A stretch of 64,000 nucleotides of DNA from Mesocentrotus franciscanus (lineage: Eukaryota; Echinodermata; Echinoidea; Camarodonta; Strongylocentrotidae), in NCBI GenBank assembly GCA_037976565.1, contig CP137683.1, positions 10,454,473 to 10,518,472 of the forward strand. The letters are read 5' to 3'. The notes below the pieces were generated by a model. It was not told the DNA's origin. It saw only the letters and a list, made by a program, of their open reading frames with translations, and did not search any database. Below are positions 1-13,586 of the stretch, piece by piece. The translations under genes and the position numbers were made by a program. How positions within the stretch are numbered: position 1 is the stretch's first letter; each line of letters opens with the position of its first letter.

Positions 1-1357
1 TCAACGGAAAGTGCCTTTATGGCCGGAAGCATTGGAAAAGGGAAATCAACATTCATATCTATATCGACTTGTTGTTTTCAGCTAAAGTTACAACTTAAAT
101 TACACTTTGAAAATGCACGATAATGCACCGCGACCTCGGGTTAAACATACTTCTACTGTATGGTAGAGGTATTGTTTCATGACGATTTTATTGTTCATAT
201 ACGCTAGATACGAATATGCAGAAAGTAAGGAAACTACTTTTAATTCAAATGAAAGGATGGGGTGGGATGAATGCAGTTGATGTGTTGACACAACCTATAA
301 CGCATGTATATGGTCGTTCAAATGTCGTTCAAATGTTAATGAATTTTCATGTCAGATTGGCATGATCTTATAACCTAGCAGCACTAATTACATAGCACGT
401 CACGATTTATAATTTTGTTATCAGTGCACAATTAAGGGTGGAATTCAAAAAAGGACGAAAACTAACGAATAAAAAGAAAACCGAACCAACAAATATTCCC
501 GTCTTGTTTTTAGAGACACGGTTTGTTCATCTAAAAATTTTCATTTTGTTATCAACTGCTATCAATGTGTCTGTGCGTCATTGCTTTTATTGCAAAAAAA
601 TGTTTTTGTCTATGTCTATATACAATATGGTCAGAAAGAATTGATATATTAGTACTTTCATCATGATCGCCTGAAAGCATAATGTTCGAACATGTCTCAT
701 TTTCTCATTGAAGTTTATCTTAGTTCCACTACGAAGAAAACCAATCGGAATATTATACTGTAACAGAAACGCAGTCATTCTGTTGAGTTCGGGAAATATT
801 CGTGTTGATATTTTTACTCACCTATAAGCAGAGATTAGAGTAGTATGCTTTTCCCGTGGATGAAACCGTTCTTCCCTCCACACAAACTTTTATCTCTGCT
901 CTATTTTGCTCTCCATCCGATATTGAACTATTGTCGTTGTATTATCGTTAGCGAAAGAGGCAAATTACCATACCAAGCGAGAATACACTCAGTTTCACCC
1001 GTAAACGCGGTGAGATATGAAAAACAATTCTTTTCTTATTTGCTAGCTCGTCCCTCGGGTCATTATTCAAGGCAAAATATGCTTTCTTTCGAATCATCAC
1101 GGCCGGGTCTTTCGAAGTAAATCTCAGATATAAGTTGATTTAAAGTGGTTGGGGTTAGCTGAGGCATCACGGAATGGTAATTGCGCAATTTGAAGGAAAC
1201 TAGCGCCAAACAATTCAGAGCGCGTAAACGGTGCAATGTCATTTTGATAAGAGAAGGCCAGCTTTTTCAATTTGTGTGTTTTGGTCATAGTTGTTTACCG
1301 CAATGGTGGCTGTATATTGTTTAAATCAATACATATGAATTTTTGCTTAAAGTGCAA

Positions 1358-1411
<54 letters not shown>

Positions 1412-2890
1412 CACAACAAAATAATTCATACCCCTTGAAAATGTAATGATTTTATGTTTTTCGTAACTCAAGAATTAAATGATGCTTGGATTTTGTCCGG
1501 AAGTATTTCTATTGAGGACTCTAATGAGCTTATCTGATGTACATATGTATATAAATATTTAAGTTCGATTTTGAATCTCTTAGAGAGACGATATTATATT
1601 ATACCTGTTATGATATCTTATCGCGTATTTCATACTGTTCTTTAGATTCGTATCTTATGCTATCATCCTCTATTGACACGTAGTCATGGAGAGAAATCTA
1701 TCGAAAATGACTTTTCTGACCTAAATAAACTGTGTTTGTGAAAACATACTACATGTTAAACATTACTTCCAAAGTATATACCATATTGCGTACAAATACC
1801 AAATACAAGCTTCGACGTACATCACATAATTTTTTTTATAGGGAATATTTCTTTCCATGTCATACCATCATTAAATCATTAAATTGCCTTAATCTACATC
1901 CCTTTCGAAATAAAAAGGTGCTACATCATTTTTTTGATAATAAGATAGCTTCTTGTGCATCCAATTATAGCTTAGAGTAAGGGTAAACACACTGCCAAAG
2001 GAAGTCAAATTAAGATATAGTTTACCTGAAAATTATGATCACACTTATTGTAACTGGTAAATGGCGCAACTGGGAATTATAATATTTCTGTAGATTCTGT
2101 TTAGTTCATTGCCTAAAGAATATGATTGAAAACTCTTGCCTAGAATGAATTACTGCTGAGTGAACAGTCAGAGTGAAATCTGTCCGATACAGTACCGATA
2201 TGTTTCCATTAAAATGAAAACAAAAAATACAGGACGGACGGTAAAACCTAAAACTTTGATAGGCAATTCATAAAATGATTGAAATTCTTCCGACGGTATC
2301 TGATTCGTTTGATGATTATATCTATTTTTAAATTATTCTGTTCATTCTGACCAAAAACCATAATTATTCACCAATGTTTATAGAGAGCGAGCATTTACAC
2401 TGCAAAAATAAGTGACATTTTTGCTGGCGTTTAAAAAACCACACTCCAGAGGTGGGTTATTTGTCATGTTAACGGATAGCTGCTAAGCAACTTTTTACCC
2501 GTTGACTACCGAATCTTGTTAGCCCCATAGGCTTTTCACATAAGCCGACCGGCTCCAATACGTAATGGGTTAACGAAGCACCGGAAATTACAAAACAAGA
2601 AACAAAAACAAAAATCATGTCTACATAAACTTATGTCATCCAGGAATGGATCACGTCACAATGGTCACGTTTGAGTGGTCTATTTTGAATATTGCTATTC
2701 GGACAGTTAACCTCGTAGGAGTAAATTGTAGACAAACATCACTGGCTTTTAAAAAAAAAACCGCTTAACCGTTATCAACAAGGCTCAGAGGGGCAACAGT
2801 TTGGGAAAACGTGTCAGGATGGTAAAGTGAAATCCCGGAAATACTCTGTCTGAAGCCCCCGTGATCTAACGATTCTGTTTCTGTTTTCAT
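1..2890. other. Non-coding 5' region, no gene recognised
   Basis: This is AT-rich sequence with many stops in all frames. The short open frames here, including one at 845-1120, show no recognisable domain, no supporting splice sites and no conserved motif. The only clear structure is the CT/TA microsatellite near 1358-1405. It may be intron or 5' flank of the downstream receptor gene, because an acceptor-like site lies at 2897, but nothing seen here proves that. Confidence 0.6.
1358..1405. repeat. (CT)n(TA)n compound microsatellite
   Basis: A short CT run passes directly into about 19 TA dinucleotides. It is pure sequence and probably length-variable. A similar CT-to-TA compound repeat occurs at 8272-8303. 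Confidence 0.95.
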
Positions 2891-3630
2891 GTTGCAGGTT
2901 TCTCCCCGCTACTTGATATACGTCTGATCGTCGAAGTAACGAGTCGAGGCTGGAGGGGGAAAAGGTACGACAAAAGTAAACGACGTGGAAAAAGATAACA
3001 GAGAGCAGAGGTTTGGAACAGAGGTTTGCAATCAGTGAACGCCGTGCAACTCCGATTGGCTATCGACTGAAATCCGATGAGAGTTAGCGTGCATAGATCG
3101 CCGCTCCTGGCACCGCGGCTTATTGATTAAGAGCTAACACAGCGTGAATAATCCCTACGTAAGGAAAACGTCTGGTGGACAACAACTAGCCCTCCATATA
3201 TGACTACTCTTGATCGTCTACCGCCATTGGGCAAAAAAGTACGTGCACGAAAGCCAATAGAATGCTGGCCAAGCGAGCATGCGCGGTGGATGGATTGAAC
3301 ATGGGACGTAAAGGCACGCATTCCTCTTCTTTACCGTGAAATGAAGTGGTGATATGATATAAGTGTGCGAAACGTGACTGGGTTGAATCAATACAGCAAC
3401 AAACACACGTGCTGCCAGTCTTTCTCCTCGCCTTTCGAGTCGGCAGGTTTCAACTGCACATCAAATAGGCCTACAAGTGTAATATCCCAGCTATGCTTTG
3501 ATGTACCTCTAAGGAGTGAGCATGTCATTCGGTTTTATGCAAACACTGAACCGTAGAGGAACGGCACTCTTGGCTTTGTTACATTGCTACCTTCGTGATA
3601 TGGCACTGGAGTAGGAGTTTTTAACTCACC
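2881..3630 (+). promoter_or_regulatory. Putative 5' UTR exon and upstream region of the GPCR
   Basis: A pyrimidine-rich stretch ending in gttgcag at 2891-2897 looks like a 3' splice site, so a 5'-UTR exon could start at 2898 and run to the receptor start codon. The segment is richer in G+C than its surroundings. A 13-codon upstream ORF (3301-3339, ATG to TGA) and other short ATG-stop pairs would be expected to dampen translation if transcribed. No clear TATA box is visible. The exon and any promoter position are inference; cDNA evidence would decide. Confidence 0.3.
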
Positions 3631-4770
3631 ATGGAATCAAGTACGTTTGAAACGGAGACGTACTACCCCGATAATGGGACAGAAATTATTTTGGAAGAGG
3701 AACCTAAAGTGGTCTTCTGGGCTTGGTTCCAGATGATGTGCCTTTTTCTTGCCATTGTGGGATTCCTCGGTAATCTGCTGGTCGTCCTCGTCATCATTCG
3801 CCAGCAACGACGTCGAACGAGCACGGATAAACTCATCCTCGCCCTCGCTGTCGCAGACCTCCTCACCTCAATCTTCATCATCCCCATCCCAACCCCGACC
3901 AGCCTTCCATACGGTGTCCTGGGGGAACTCTACTGTAAAGTCATATATTCATCTGTGTGCATGTGGATTTCGATAATGGCTTCGGTTTTTTCATTAATAA
4001 TGATATCAGGTGAACGTTATGTTGCCGTGTGTTATCCGTTTCGCTACCAGCGACTATTTGCTGGCTATCGACCTGATGTCATACTCTGTGTAATCTGGAT
4101 CGTATCCTTTATAATAAACACCAATAGCTTCTACGTGTCGTTCGTCGATACACCCGGTGTCAATTGCACCGTCAAGTTTCCAACACCGGAGTTCCAGATG
4201 TTTTTTGGTATCGTCCTTTTTTTGGTGGAGTATCTCATTCCTGTAATAATCATGCTTCTCGCGAATGTATACACAATCCGCGCCTTAAATCACCAAGCCA
4301 GGTCGTTAGTAGCCAAGAGGGATAAAAGATCGGGTCCTGCATTAAAGCTACTACAGGCGCGAAGAAAAGTCATCGAAATGCTCTTCATCGTGGTTATAAT
4401 ATTTGTTATCTGTTGGACACCCGATCAAATAGGATATCTTGCCTTCAATATTGGTTTGGTGGAGGTTGATTTTCTTTACAGTCCAGTCTACCGGTCATTT
4501 GTTGCGCTCGCCTTCTGTAACTCTTGTGCGAACCCCTTTATTTACGCAGCACGGAATCCGAATTTTAGGCGAGCTCTCAAGGAGTTAGTGATGTTTTCAC
4601 CCATTGGCGGATCAATTTTTAACCAAGGAGGACCTGGGTTCACCGACAGGTTTGAGCTAAGCCAAACTCAGGGCACCATCCGAGGAGTCCTGGCAAATGG
4701 ACGAAAACCGTCTTTACATGCTTGTCTGGGAGTGCCAGATACATCGCAAAAGACAGCCTCAACCATGTGA
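3631..4770 (+). CDS. Class A (rhodopsin-like) G-protein-coupled receptor, intronless, probable peptide receptor
   Basis: The product is a 379-residue seven-helix receptor at the plasma membrane that should couple an extracellular ligand to G proteins. The N-terminus has a glycosylation site (N15-G-T). Family landmarks appear in order: GN in helix 1 (N48), LAVAD in helix 2 (D76), the helix-3 disulfide Cys (C102) with its loop-2 partner (C179), ERY in place of DRY (128-130), W156 in helix 4, P204 in helix 5, CWTP in helix 6 (261-264) and NPFIY in helix 7 (301-305). Loop 3 and the post-helix-7 segment are basic, as expected for G-protein contact. The start is well supported: it sits in CACCATGG and an in-frame TAA lies two codons upstream (3622-3624). 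The coding region is unbroken by introns. The helix-6 sequence CWTPDQ and the general pattern fit peptide-type receptors, possibly galanin/allatostatin-like orphans, but the ligand cannot be named from sequence alone. It is the only confident gene in the window. Confidence 0.95.
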   Translation: MESSTFETETYYPDNGTEIILEEEPKVVFWAWFQMMCLFLAIVGFLGNLLVVLVIIRQQRRRTSTDKLILALAVADLLTSIFIIPIPTPTSLPYGVLGELYCKVIYSSVCMWISIMASVFSLIMISGERYVAVCYPFRYQRLFAGYRPDVILCVIWIVSFIINTNSFYVSFVDTPGVNCTVKFPTPEFQMFFGIVLFLVEYLIPVIIMLLANVYTIRALNHQARSLVAKRDKRSGPALKLLQARRKVIEMLFIVVIIFVICWTPDQIGYLAFNIGLVEVDFLYSPVYRSFVALAFCNSCANPFIYAARNPNFRRALKELVMFSPIGGSIFNQGGPGFTDRFELSQTQGTIRGVLANGRKPSLHACLGVPDTSQKTASTM

Positions 4771-5610
4771 ATAATAGAAAATATTTTCTATTTGTTTGAT
4801 TGATATTAGTTACGTGAACCAATTTTGCAACATGATCTTGTCACATCAAATTTCAATCGGTTGCCATGTTGACAGGAAATTAGTCAGGAAGGTGGTCGTC
4901 CAAACGATCACGATAATATCTATGGAGTGATTTGTGTCTACACTTTAAACAATGAATAGCGAGTCGTCATGAGAGGAACGCGGGATAATTGGAGAAAAGG
5001 TACGGAACACATCTCAATAGAAATCACTAAAGCTTGATCAAAATTTTCACAACCAACATCATGTGTCCTTGTCTGTAACGATAAATTTGGCAACTGCTTT
5101 GCAAAAATGAAACAGCGGGATAATTAGTTCTGGCTACACAAATGGAAAGGCAGAATACTACTGGACTCATACAGGCAGTGGAATAATGTTGAATTAATGC
5201 AAGCTTTCCGTAAAACATCACAACACGCACGCGTATTTATTACATGTGGTTATCAATGAATGAACACACCAGGTAGTTGTATTTTATCCGTCTACAAAAA
5301 ATAACGAGTCGAACATTCTATGACGTCATAGCGACATAAATGTACTGTCGAGACACTGATGTGGGTCGAGAGACAAGAAAGGGCTTAAATCAGAAATGGA
5401 CTGGTTGCTCTTTTTATTGGCCCATTAATCATAAAGTCATAATGAACTCCAATCGGATTTGTGTGTCATAACAGTTATGTCAATATATGGGACCACCATT
5501 TGCCATCCAAATTGCGATGTGACGTTGCAGCGAATGATTTTCTGCGTGCAGATCTGGACATTCGAATGTACAGAGAGTAATTTATGAATAAATAAAGAAG
5601 AGTTATGTTT
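4771..5610 (+). other. Probable 3' UTR / 3' flank of the GPCR
   Basis: The first AATAAA hexamers downstream of the receptor stop are overlapping copies at 5587 and 5591, so a 3' UTR of about 0.8 kb is plausible. No other coding signal is seen between the stop and this point. The transcript end is inferred only. Confidence 0.35.
5318..5331. promoter_or_regulatory. Perfect CRE-type palindrome
   Basis: CTATGACGTCATAG is a 14-bp perfect palindrome with the full CREB/ATF site TGACGTCA at its centre. It lies 0.55 kb past the GPCR stop codon, possibly inside its 3' UTR. Function is unproven, since 8-mers of this kind also occur by chance. Confidence 0.3.
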
Positions 5611-8600
5611 TGTATAAAAAAGGAAATGTATGACAAATAATATATATTGCAATTCGTTTACTGCCAAAATTGGGTATTGTGAACAAATGGACATGGAATT
5701 TGTTTCGATACAGGTTTAGGTTTAACGATATTTCTTGTCACTTTGCTATTAAATCTGTCGGGGTTGCAATCTTATTATAAAAGTGAGCAGAATTTTAATG
5801 GAATGTCCTCTTCTCTTCAACGATCTGATCAAGTTTTCATTTTATAGTTGCTGAAGGCAAAAGGCAGTTGTACAATTATTTCTGCTATCCGGAAAAGAAA
5901 AATGCACCAATTTTTGTTTTTTAAATGAGAAGAATTCCAATTAATTGTTTCGGACCAAATTGTGGTAATTGATACCTTATTATTTTTATGATAAAAACCT
6001 TTCCCACAAGTGTTTCGCAAACACCTTCTAACTGTCCAAGAGCATCCCTCATTGAACATTTGAATACAAAATGTATTCAAATAGCAATCCGGGACAGCAG
6101 ATGAGCTTAAGTTGTCTATTTCACCCTTGTCCGTTTTGCATAATTTTATGTACACTGAGATTGCATCTTAAATCAATGGATGGTCGTGGATTAAACGAGA
6201 TTGAATATACTTCGTTTCCATGCAAATATGCAATTTCTCTCGAAAAATAATTATGTTAAGTTGAATCAAGGCAAACTTTAGTTTTGTAGGTAATACATAG
6301 TGTTGGAAAAAATAAAAAGAGTGAAGGAAAATAGATTCCTTCAATTCTTTTCACGAATTTTGTCAGTAATGCATTCAGATGATTTTTCAATCACTAAAAT
6401 CTATTTCTGTTATGATTGATTTTCATAACTCATGAATATCTTAACAAGGAATTTGTTTTCCAGCAAACAATTCCCAAATAAGATTCTCATTATATTTATA
6501 CATCTTCTAATAATGAAAAATAGAATTCTTTAATAAATTTAGAATTTTGCAATTTAAATGGAAAACAGTTTTGTAATGCCCGAGATATAATGCCTATGTT
6601 GTTCTTTTATTGTTATTGCAATGACAGGGCGATTCAAGAAATATGACAAATCAAATAGGACTAAGAAAAGGGGATATATAAACACGCTTAAAATAAATGC
6701 ATGACCTTTACGTTACACCAACACTATGTATTACTTTTTATTAGCTCTACAAGTATTTGAATATAAAGGTATAGTCATTATTTTACTGCATTACTGGTCG
6801 TTTACTTTGAAGATGAATAAATGATAAATCTTCTTCGTTTTCTTTAAATAATCACGCCTATCCTACTGATGAAACTGACAATATCCATTTGATATGCCCA
6901 ATACCGACCCTCTTTAATCTCTTTCGTATTTTATGTTTAGGTACACTGAGATAAACAGTGATGAACACCCGAATTATTTTTCGAATACAACATATTAACC
7001 ATCATGTTAACTGACTTAAACGAATGCTTTAGTGTAAATTGCAATATTACAGGGCTGAGGTATCATTTGCTTAAAGACATTATGAGAGAATATTTTATCC
7101 GCCTCAAACAGATACAGTACTGAACGCTTGAAAAGAGCATGAAACTATGTGAAATCTGTTAGTGTGTGTGCGTGTGTGTGTGCGTGAGTGTGCTCGTATG
7201 TATGTGGGTTAATGAGTGTTTTTTGTGGAATGTACTGCATTTTGTATGTATGAAATTAGTTTTCGTTATGTAACGTGATGAAGAACAGTTCATATCCACG
7301 CTGAGCGCTACTGGAACTGAGTCGTAAGGTTACAATAATCCATAGAAAGTTTCCATTTCTACCCTCATTTTTGTTATTGTAGGCGTAAATAGCAAATATG
7401 TGTGATAAGTCGAACAACCGAAATAAAACATTTTTAGATCTTTAAGGAAATTGGTTCAGTTGTAGTCAGTGTTATAAATGTCAAAGGGATCTGATGTTTC
7501 ATCCTCTTTATTGTGTAAACAATGGCTTAAACGTTTAACAGCAGTATGAATTCGCCAAACGTAGTCACAAGCCAAACCCGGATTGAAATCTCGTTATAAA
7601 GTAATCAAGCTCAGTATAAACCCTAATTTTCTTTGAACTTGCTGCTCGTCCCAACCATTTTGAAATCCATACACAACCAATTCAGAGAACTAGTCGTACA
7701 TGAACTAGTAGACATTCACCGTTGCGCTGATGGTTGTATTACATTGTGTGTGGAATTTCGGGCTGCAATAGACTGGTTTACTAACATATTCAAAGCTATG
7801 GATGTTTTTTTTCCCGGGGACCTAGTGACGAGGTATTCCATTAACAAATTATTAATGAATGAACTACAATACTTGTAATCCAGTCTGCGTATTTTATTTG
7901 TTGCTATGTCAGGGAATCCTATATGATACTCTTTCAAGTTGTCAAGAACAACAATTATTTACAAAAGTTTGCATAAAATTTTAATATTTTAGTAAACCGG
8001 TCTATTGAAAAGAGCGATGTAAAGACTATCAAAAACAAATTTGATAACTCCTTTTAAAGGTATAAATTGCATTGTGATAAACCTGTCTTTTTTTTTTAAA
8101 GTTAAGTATCTGAAATAATCAACGTGATCGACACAGAGCAATTTCCAATTCACTCGAGTTTTTTAGTCCCTGCAATCCTTTGTATACACGTTTATAAAGG
8201 CACCTGTTGTTTGTTTATGATGGTATCGCCCTGCTCTTAGTTCAAACGAACAGTCCTGTGGCAGTAAGACTCTCTCTCTCTCTCGCTATATATATATATA
8301 TATGTATACATATTGCATTTCCTAGATTAAGTGGCGCCATGATATTACAATGTCTGTAGTGCTTTGTAAATGCAAGAAGAAACCGCTAATATCGAATACC
8401 CTGTGTACTGTATCAGGTTGGATTCCGGCAAAGTTGAAGTAAAGCTTCCATGTTTTTGTTATAGGTAATTATTCATGCTCTCCGGCGTCAAAATTATTTT
8501 AACGACCCGTTTATACCATCGGTAAACACCGCGGCAAAATGGATTGTTCTCTAAAATAAAATTCCACCGACAATAGGCCTACCATATCCTAGAGAATTTG

Positions 8601-9420
8601 GTGACGGAAGAGGAAGGACCCCCTTGTGATGTAATTTCCCTATCGGTTCCGAAGATGCTGAGTGTTCATTAGTTGTTGGCGGACCAAAATGGGATGAAGC
8701 AAAATCTAATTTGTTCATCACAGTCTATCACCTGTTTGGCCAGAGGCATGTAGTCAAACGTTCACTGGCCGATCTTTGGTGTGAAGGGGTTGATGGGGAT
8801 AGCAGCAGAAAATCCCTTCACATTGGTTTTGTATACGCATTATAATTAGATCTTTTACGTAAAACGGATGAGTGGGAATTTCCGGGGATGTACGCGAACA
8901 TTTTCAATGTTTGGGGACATTTTCCTTCTCAAAAGGGTATGTTCTCTGCTTTTGGCTATGACAGAAAAATAGTTTTTTTTTTCTGAACGAGCTAAAAAAT
9001 TCACGAAAAAAAAAGGATAATTTTTCACGATGTTCCCGAACCAGTGAATGCATATGTACACGGTTCTGTGAAAGTGAATTCATTTTGGCGAATATTTACT
9101 CGATAACCTCAAATTGGGGTTAAATTGAATACTGTATAAAATATATATGTTTTCACGCAAAAATAGGGTTCATTTATTTTGGAAAATATTCTAGAAAGTA
9201 TGCAGAAATCGATCGATTTCGACTCGAATTGCTATTAAGTGCTACACATTTGAATACGAAAATGTGGATATGGAAATGTTTCTTATCTCCCGTTCCCGAA
9301 ATTCATTACTTAAACAAGGGCACAGTATGTCCCATCTTTCGCTTTCGATTAATAAAACGAATGTACCGAGGAAACCACTTCCTGTAAGTACACATTACGT
9401 AGATCCGCGAGCACAATGAA
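5611..9420. other. Intergenic or intronic sequence, no gene recognised
   Basis: AT-rich DNA without a credible exon. Open frames on either strand are short and compositionally random. It contains a GT-rich microsatellite near 7160-7200 and a CT/TA microsatellite near 8272-8303. Nothing else is identifiable. Confidence 0.6.
8272..8303. repeat. (TC)n(TA)n compound microsatellite
   Basis: A TC run passes into a TA run after a short interruption, the same architecture as the microsatellite at 1358-1405. Confidence 0.9.
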
Positions 9421-9790
9421 AGTTTTTATCACGTAACGAGGTGAAAGTATTGAGAAGAAAATCAGAAATTCATGGAAATGATTCAGAGATATGAAAGAAG
9501 AATCATGTTTTTATAGAACCGTTTCAGGGATTTAAAGAAATATCGCCTTGTGGAAATGTTTTGACAGATATGACAAGAAGGAATTTTTCATGGAACTGCT
9601 TGATTGGCTATTAAAGAGAAATCGTCCTCTAGGAAATGGTTCAGGGTATGAACAGAAGGAAAAGTTGTTTTTGTAATATCTTTCACAAATATGAAAAGAA
9701 AGAAGTTGTCATCGCACTGTTTCGGGGACATAAACATATATCATTTTACGTGTAAATGTCCTGAGATAGTGAAGAACAATAGATTCCTTG
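9420..9790. repeat. Degenerate tandem repeat, unit about 79 bp
   Basis: The phrase GGAAATG followed by a TTCAG-like block and ATATGAAAAGAAGG recurs at 9474, 9552 and 9632, with weaker partial units around 9676 and 9752. A second phrase (TGGAACTGTTTCAGGG-like) recurs at 9513, 9590 and 9711. Units differ by roughly 20-30 percent, so the array is old. No open reading frame is kept across units. Confidence 0.65.
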
Positions 9791-12700
9791 AAAACGGTTT
9801 AGCAATTCTGGTTGGGCTGGGAGGAGGAAAAACGTTCTCCAGGGCATACACTACGGATTTCGGACTTTCGAACTAATGTGATCATTCCATTTTCCTGATA
9901 AACGAAAACTGATTGATGTAATTTTTGGTACAGAAGTAGTTCCTCTATGAAGTAGTCGTGTGGTATGAAACAATGGTTGGTTTGTTTTGTCTGTTGTGAA
10001 GCGGCAAAACAATTAATGTCACTCATCAAGTTCAATATAGCTGTTATCTCTCAACTGCTTAATTCTGCTCCCCTAAATAGGAGAAATCTCTTTTCAAAAA
10101 TCTAATGTCACGCTTTAGATCAACTAAAATTGAGAAAAGTCTGACACGTTAGGGGTTCTTAAGAACTTCACCAGGGCATTAAAACTGTCCATATTTTAGA
10201 GTGAAGCACTGTCATAATATGAACTGTGGAAACATGACCCCCCCCCCCCTCAGCAATGCTGTTAATCCGAATTAAACAGAGCGTTTGTTATAAGAACAGT
10301 GTGTTACACCCTGTTGTACCCCATATTTATATTGAATTAAGTTGTACATTGGCGCCCCATTCCCATTTGTTGAATAATCGAAGGGATGTTTTTAAGCCCC
10401 CCTCTGTATATGTTTCTTTGTTTCTAAAAGCACTGTTCTATATCTTGATGTGGAGAGCGTATCGTTTGTTTCCCGGTGAAAAGATCCTCAACCCGGTGCC
10501 TTTGACCTAGTTCAATGATACGTACACTCCTCACATGCGTCATGAAATACTGTTTTTCCAACCGATGCGTGAGAATGCGAAAAGCATATAGTTTCAAGTT
10601 TCATGTGGGTTTTTTCTTGTTTAACTTCCCTTTGAATTTGTCATTATCTCTTTATTTGGAATGTATACTAGTATACACAAGAACATGCATTTGATTGGCG
10701 TGAAAGGGAAGCAAATGGCCTTTGAATGTCCAATTATACGTTGGAAAAAAAAGTATAGTGTTACGTCGTTTATGCATCCCTGATTTCCTTGAACAGCCTC
10801 CTTTTTTCTTTTCTTTGTTTTACTTTTACCACATTTCTTCTTTTTTCTTTTTCCTATTCAAAGAAATAAATAATTCCCCGTTGCCAATAATCAGTAGCTG
10901 TTTTATTAATTTGTATTATTCAATCATTGTGGTTATCCGTGATAAGTAATTGTATAATGTGGGGAATACATAATTCTTGTTTTTATAGGGTGAAATCAAT
11001 CAGGAAATGTATGCCTCAAAACTACAAATAATGCGTAATATTTAGGTCAGTTTTGTTGTCGATGAATTTCCTAAAATGAAGCACTAAACTGGGAAACCCT
11101 ATAATACGATGCCAATTTGATTTTCGGGATTTCGAACCATACTTTTCATTTTCAGACTGATGGCCTTATTCTTAATTTAAACAAAAAACACCTTAGAATC
11201 AATGACCATCCTGAAAGAAAGAATGAACACCAGGAAATATGTTTCTTTTTAACAATGACTCCTCAATTCAATTCCTATCAACATATTTTTGTTTAAACTT
11301 TAAATATGAATTCTATAAATAAGTTAACATCACTCACCTGTGAAGGACTTTCAAGTGTTTTTTAAGATGGCTGGGAAAATGGGATTTGATTAAAAATACA
11401 TTAATAATACAATGAGAAAAATTATTGCCGCATCCAGCAAAGAGTGGATCAGATGTAAAACTACGGCTACCCCCGTTCTCGGGCCCTGAAAGTCTGCGAG
11501 TTCATTTTACAATTCGTTTAGGGCATTCCAGGAACAATGTTCTTTCCGTCATCCCGCCTGGTAGGGGAGCGAGGTGGGATCACACCCGTCTTTTCTTTAA
11601 ATTTTCGGAAGCTCCACCGAGAACAACACAGACTTTTAACGAAAAAAAGAGAAAAGCAAGAGGGAGTTTAGAAAGGAAATCAATGCCCCAGGTCGGTAAC
11701 CCCCTAACCAAGTCATTCGAAACTTGAAGCATCTGTTAGATACAAGCGGGTAGATTCGATAATACTGAGGCTGGCCCGAACACCTTTCGCGAATGCTGAC
11801 AGCGAGGAGTATGTTGTGTCAGTCGAGTAACATTGCCCGAAGGAGTATGTAGAAGGTGGGAGGTTACTTGGAGCGTTTTCATTCACCTTGTGGCATTGTT
11901 TGAACACCTTAAGGGCAGGGTGTAGGGATTACATGACAGGGCATTGTATCAAAATATTACTTTTCTTTAAGGTTTGATGTAAACTTTCTTTTAGCCCTGG
12001 TTAAGAAACAGGCAATGATAAAGGGAAATGACGTTGATAATATATAATGACAATAAATCCGTAAAATTGAATAAGAAAATGAACATATTCGACTTTATTG
12101 TTTTAATCATAACAAATCTTACCAAAATCATCCACAGTTTTATGTTTTATAATTCGTCCATACACTGGGTCTAGTTTTAAGGTAACATTATTCTCCTTCC
12201 ATTTGAGTTGTACATATCTGTCAATGTAAATCATAAAGTCTAATATTTACAAGTTTGCATCACAATGGTACATTATCTGGGTCACATTGACAGACGGGTT
12301 AATATGACATGATCACTGATGAAAGCAACTAGACAAGCAATTTATGTCACCAATAATACCATATTCTACTCCATTCACCATCTGAGGGCATTGTTACTTC
12401 CTGTTTCCCAAACTAGGTTTCTTTCCAAGAAGTCTTAATTTTCCTGGTGACAACTGATGCACAATAGTTATGTCAGTGGCCATTAAGAGGAATTTATATT
12501 GCAATATTAAGATCGGAAGTAAAACCAATATGATTCTTAAATACTTAAACTTGCCAAATTTGATGTTAACCAACGAACTCACCATCACGCGATCATGTCA
12601 TTTGTCCCTTTTTGTTTATCATTGTAAGTTTGTAGAACATTGTGTTCAGATGGAAGTCATGGACCAGACTCTTCATTTTATCCCGATCATTGGCGTAACT

Positions 12701-13580
12701 ATGACCTAGTGAGCTGAAGCATCCTCACCCCTATTTTTAAAAGCAAATCTCCGCCAACCGTTCCCTCATATTCGGGCAGCGACACGGTGTCTCTTTGATG
12801 TTTAATTTTTGCGTAAATGGGTCTATAATGCGCAGACAGTGGATGTCACTATAAATTGACAATAGGTTTAGAAGCTAGTAGTACATATCCGGACAAGATA
12901 CGTCAACACCCTGGCGACCTTGTGTATTTTCTCTGATGTAGCTATTCACATGAAAGTGCATCTTCATTATCAATTACACTTCATAGAACGAACATCACAT
13001 TCTGAGTATTGCAACTTCCTGAACGACAGTATAAAGTGTATTGATTTTTAAATAGAAAGTTTATATTCGGGTCGGAAACGGAAGCCTCCGGATATGTTTT
13101 TCCCATACGCCTAAGTTGCAATCCCTTTAAAAGTGCACCTTTGTTATTTTATAATAATTGCACATCAAATAACGAATATTGGGCTTTGAGTATAGCTATT
13201 TCCTCACCGAAAGGCTGAAATCGATGGCGAAAAGTGAAACTCATTAAACCCAAGTCGGATACCTTTTGCACAAATGTTAACGAAACTGATATGCCGGCTT
13301 GAAGGGTGTGTATACCCTTTCGCCCACCTGCGCATTTGACACGGCCAGGTAAAGCTTAATGTCTCATTATTTTCCCCTCAAGCACACTTCGAAATTGAAA
13401 TACATTAATGTGTCTCGACACAGCAGGTTGATTTCGTCTTTTTCCATCCAATTCCATGTAATTGTCTTGCTCGAAGGACACTTTAAAGCCCTGAGTCGTG
13501 ATATCGTATAGTATTTTTCAGTTCAACGGTATCATAGCACTTGACAATTTCTGACACAGTTTCAGACATCACAACTAGTG
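9791..13580. other. Intergenic sequence, no gene recognised
   Basis: No feature of known type is seen. A poly-C run lies near 10240-10250. A modestly GC-richer patch at 11425-11910 holds a 100-codon open frame (11425-11727) without recognisable domain or exon-like borders. The rest is AT-rich and closed in all frames. Confidence 0.55.
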
Positions 13581-13586
13581 TTATTA

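Noticed and set aside
11425..11727. 100-codon frame in a GC-richer patch
   Set aside because: No domain, no clear splice sites, and a non-ATG start.
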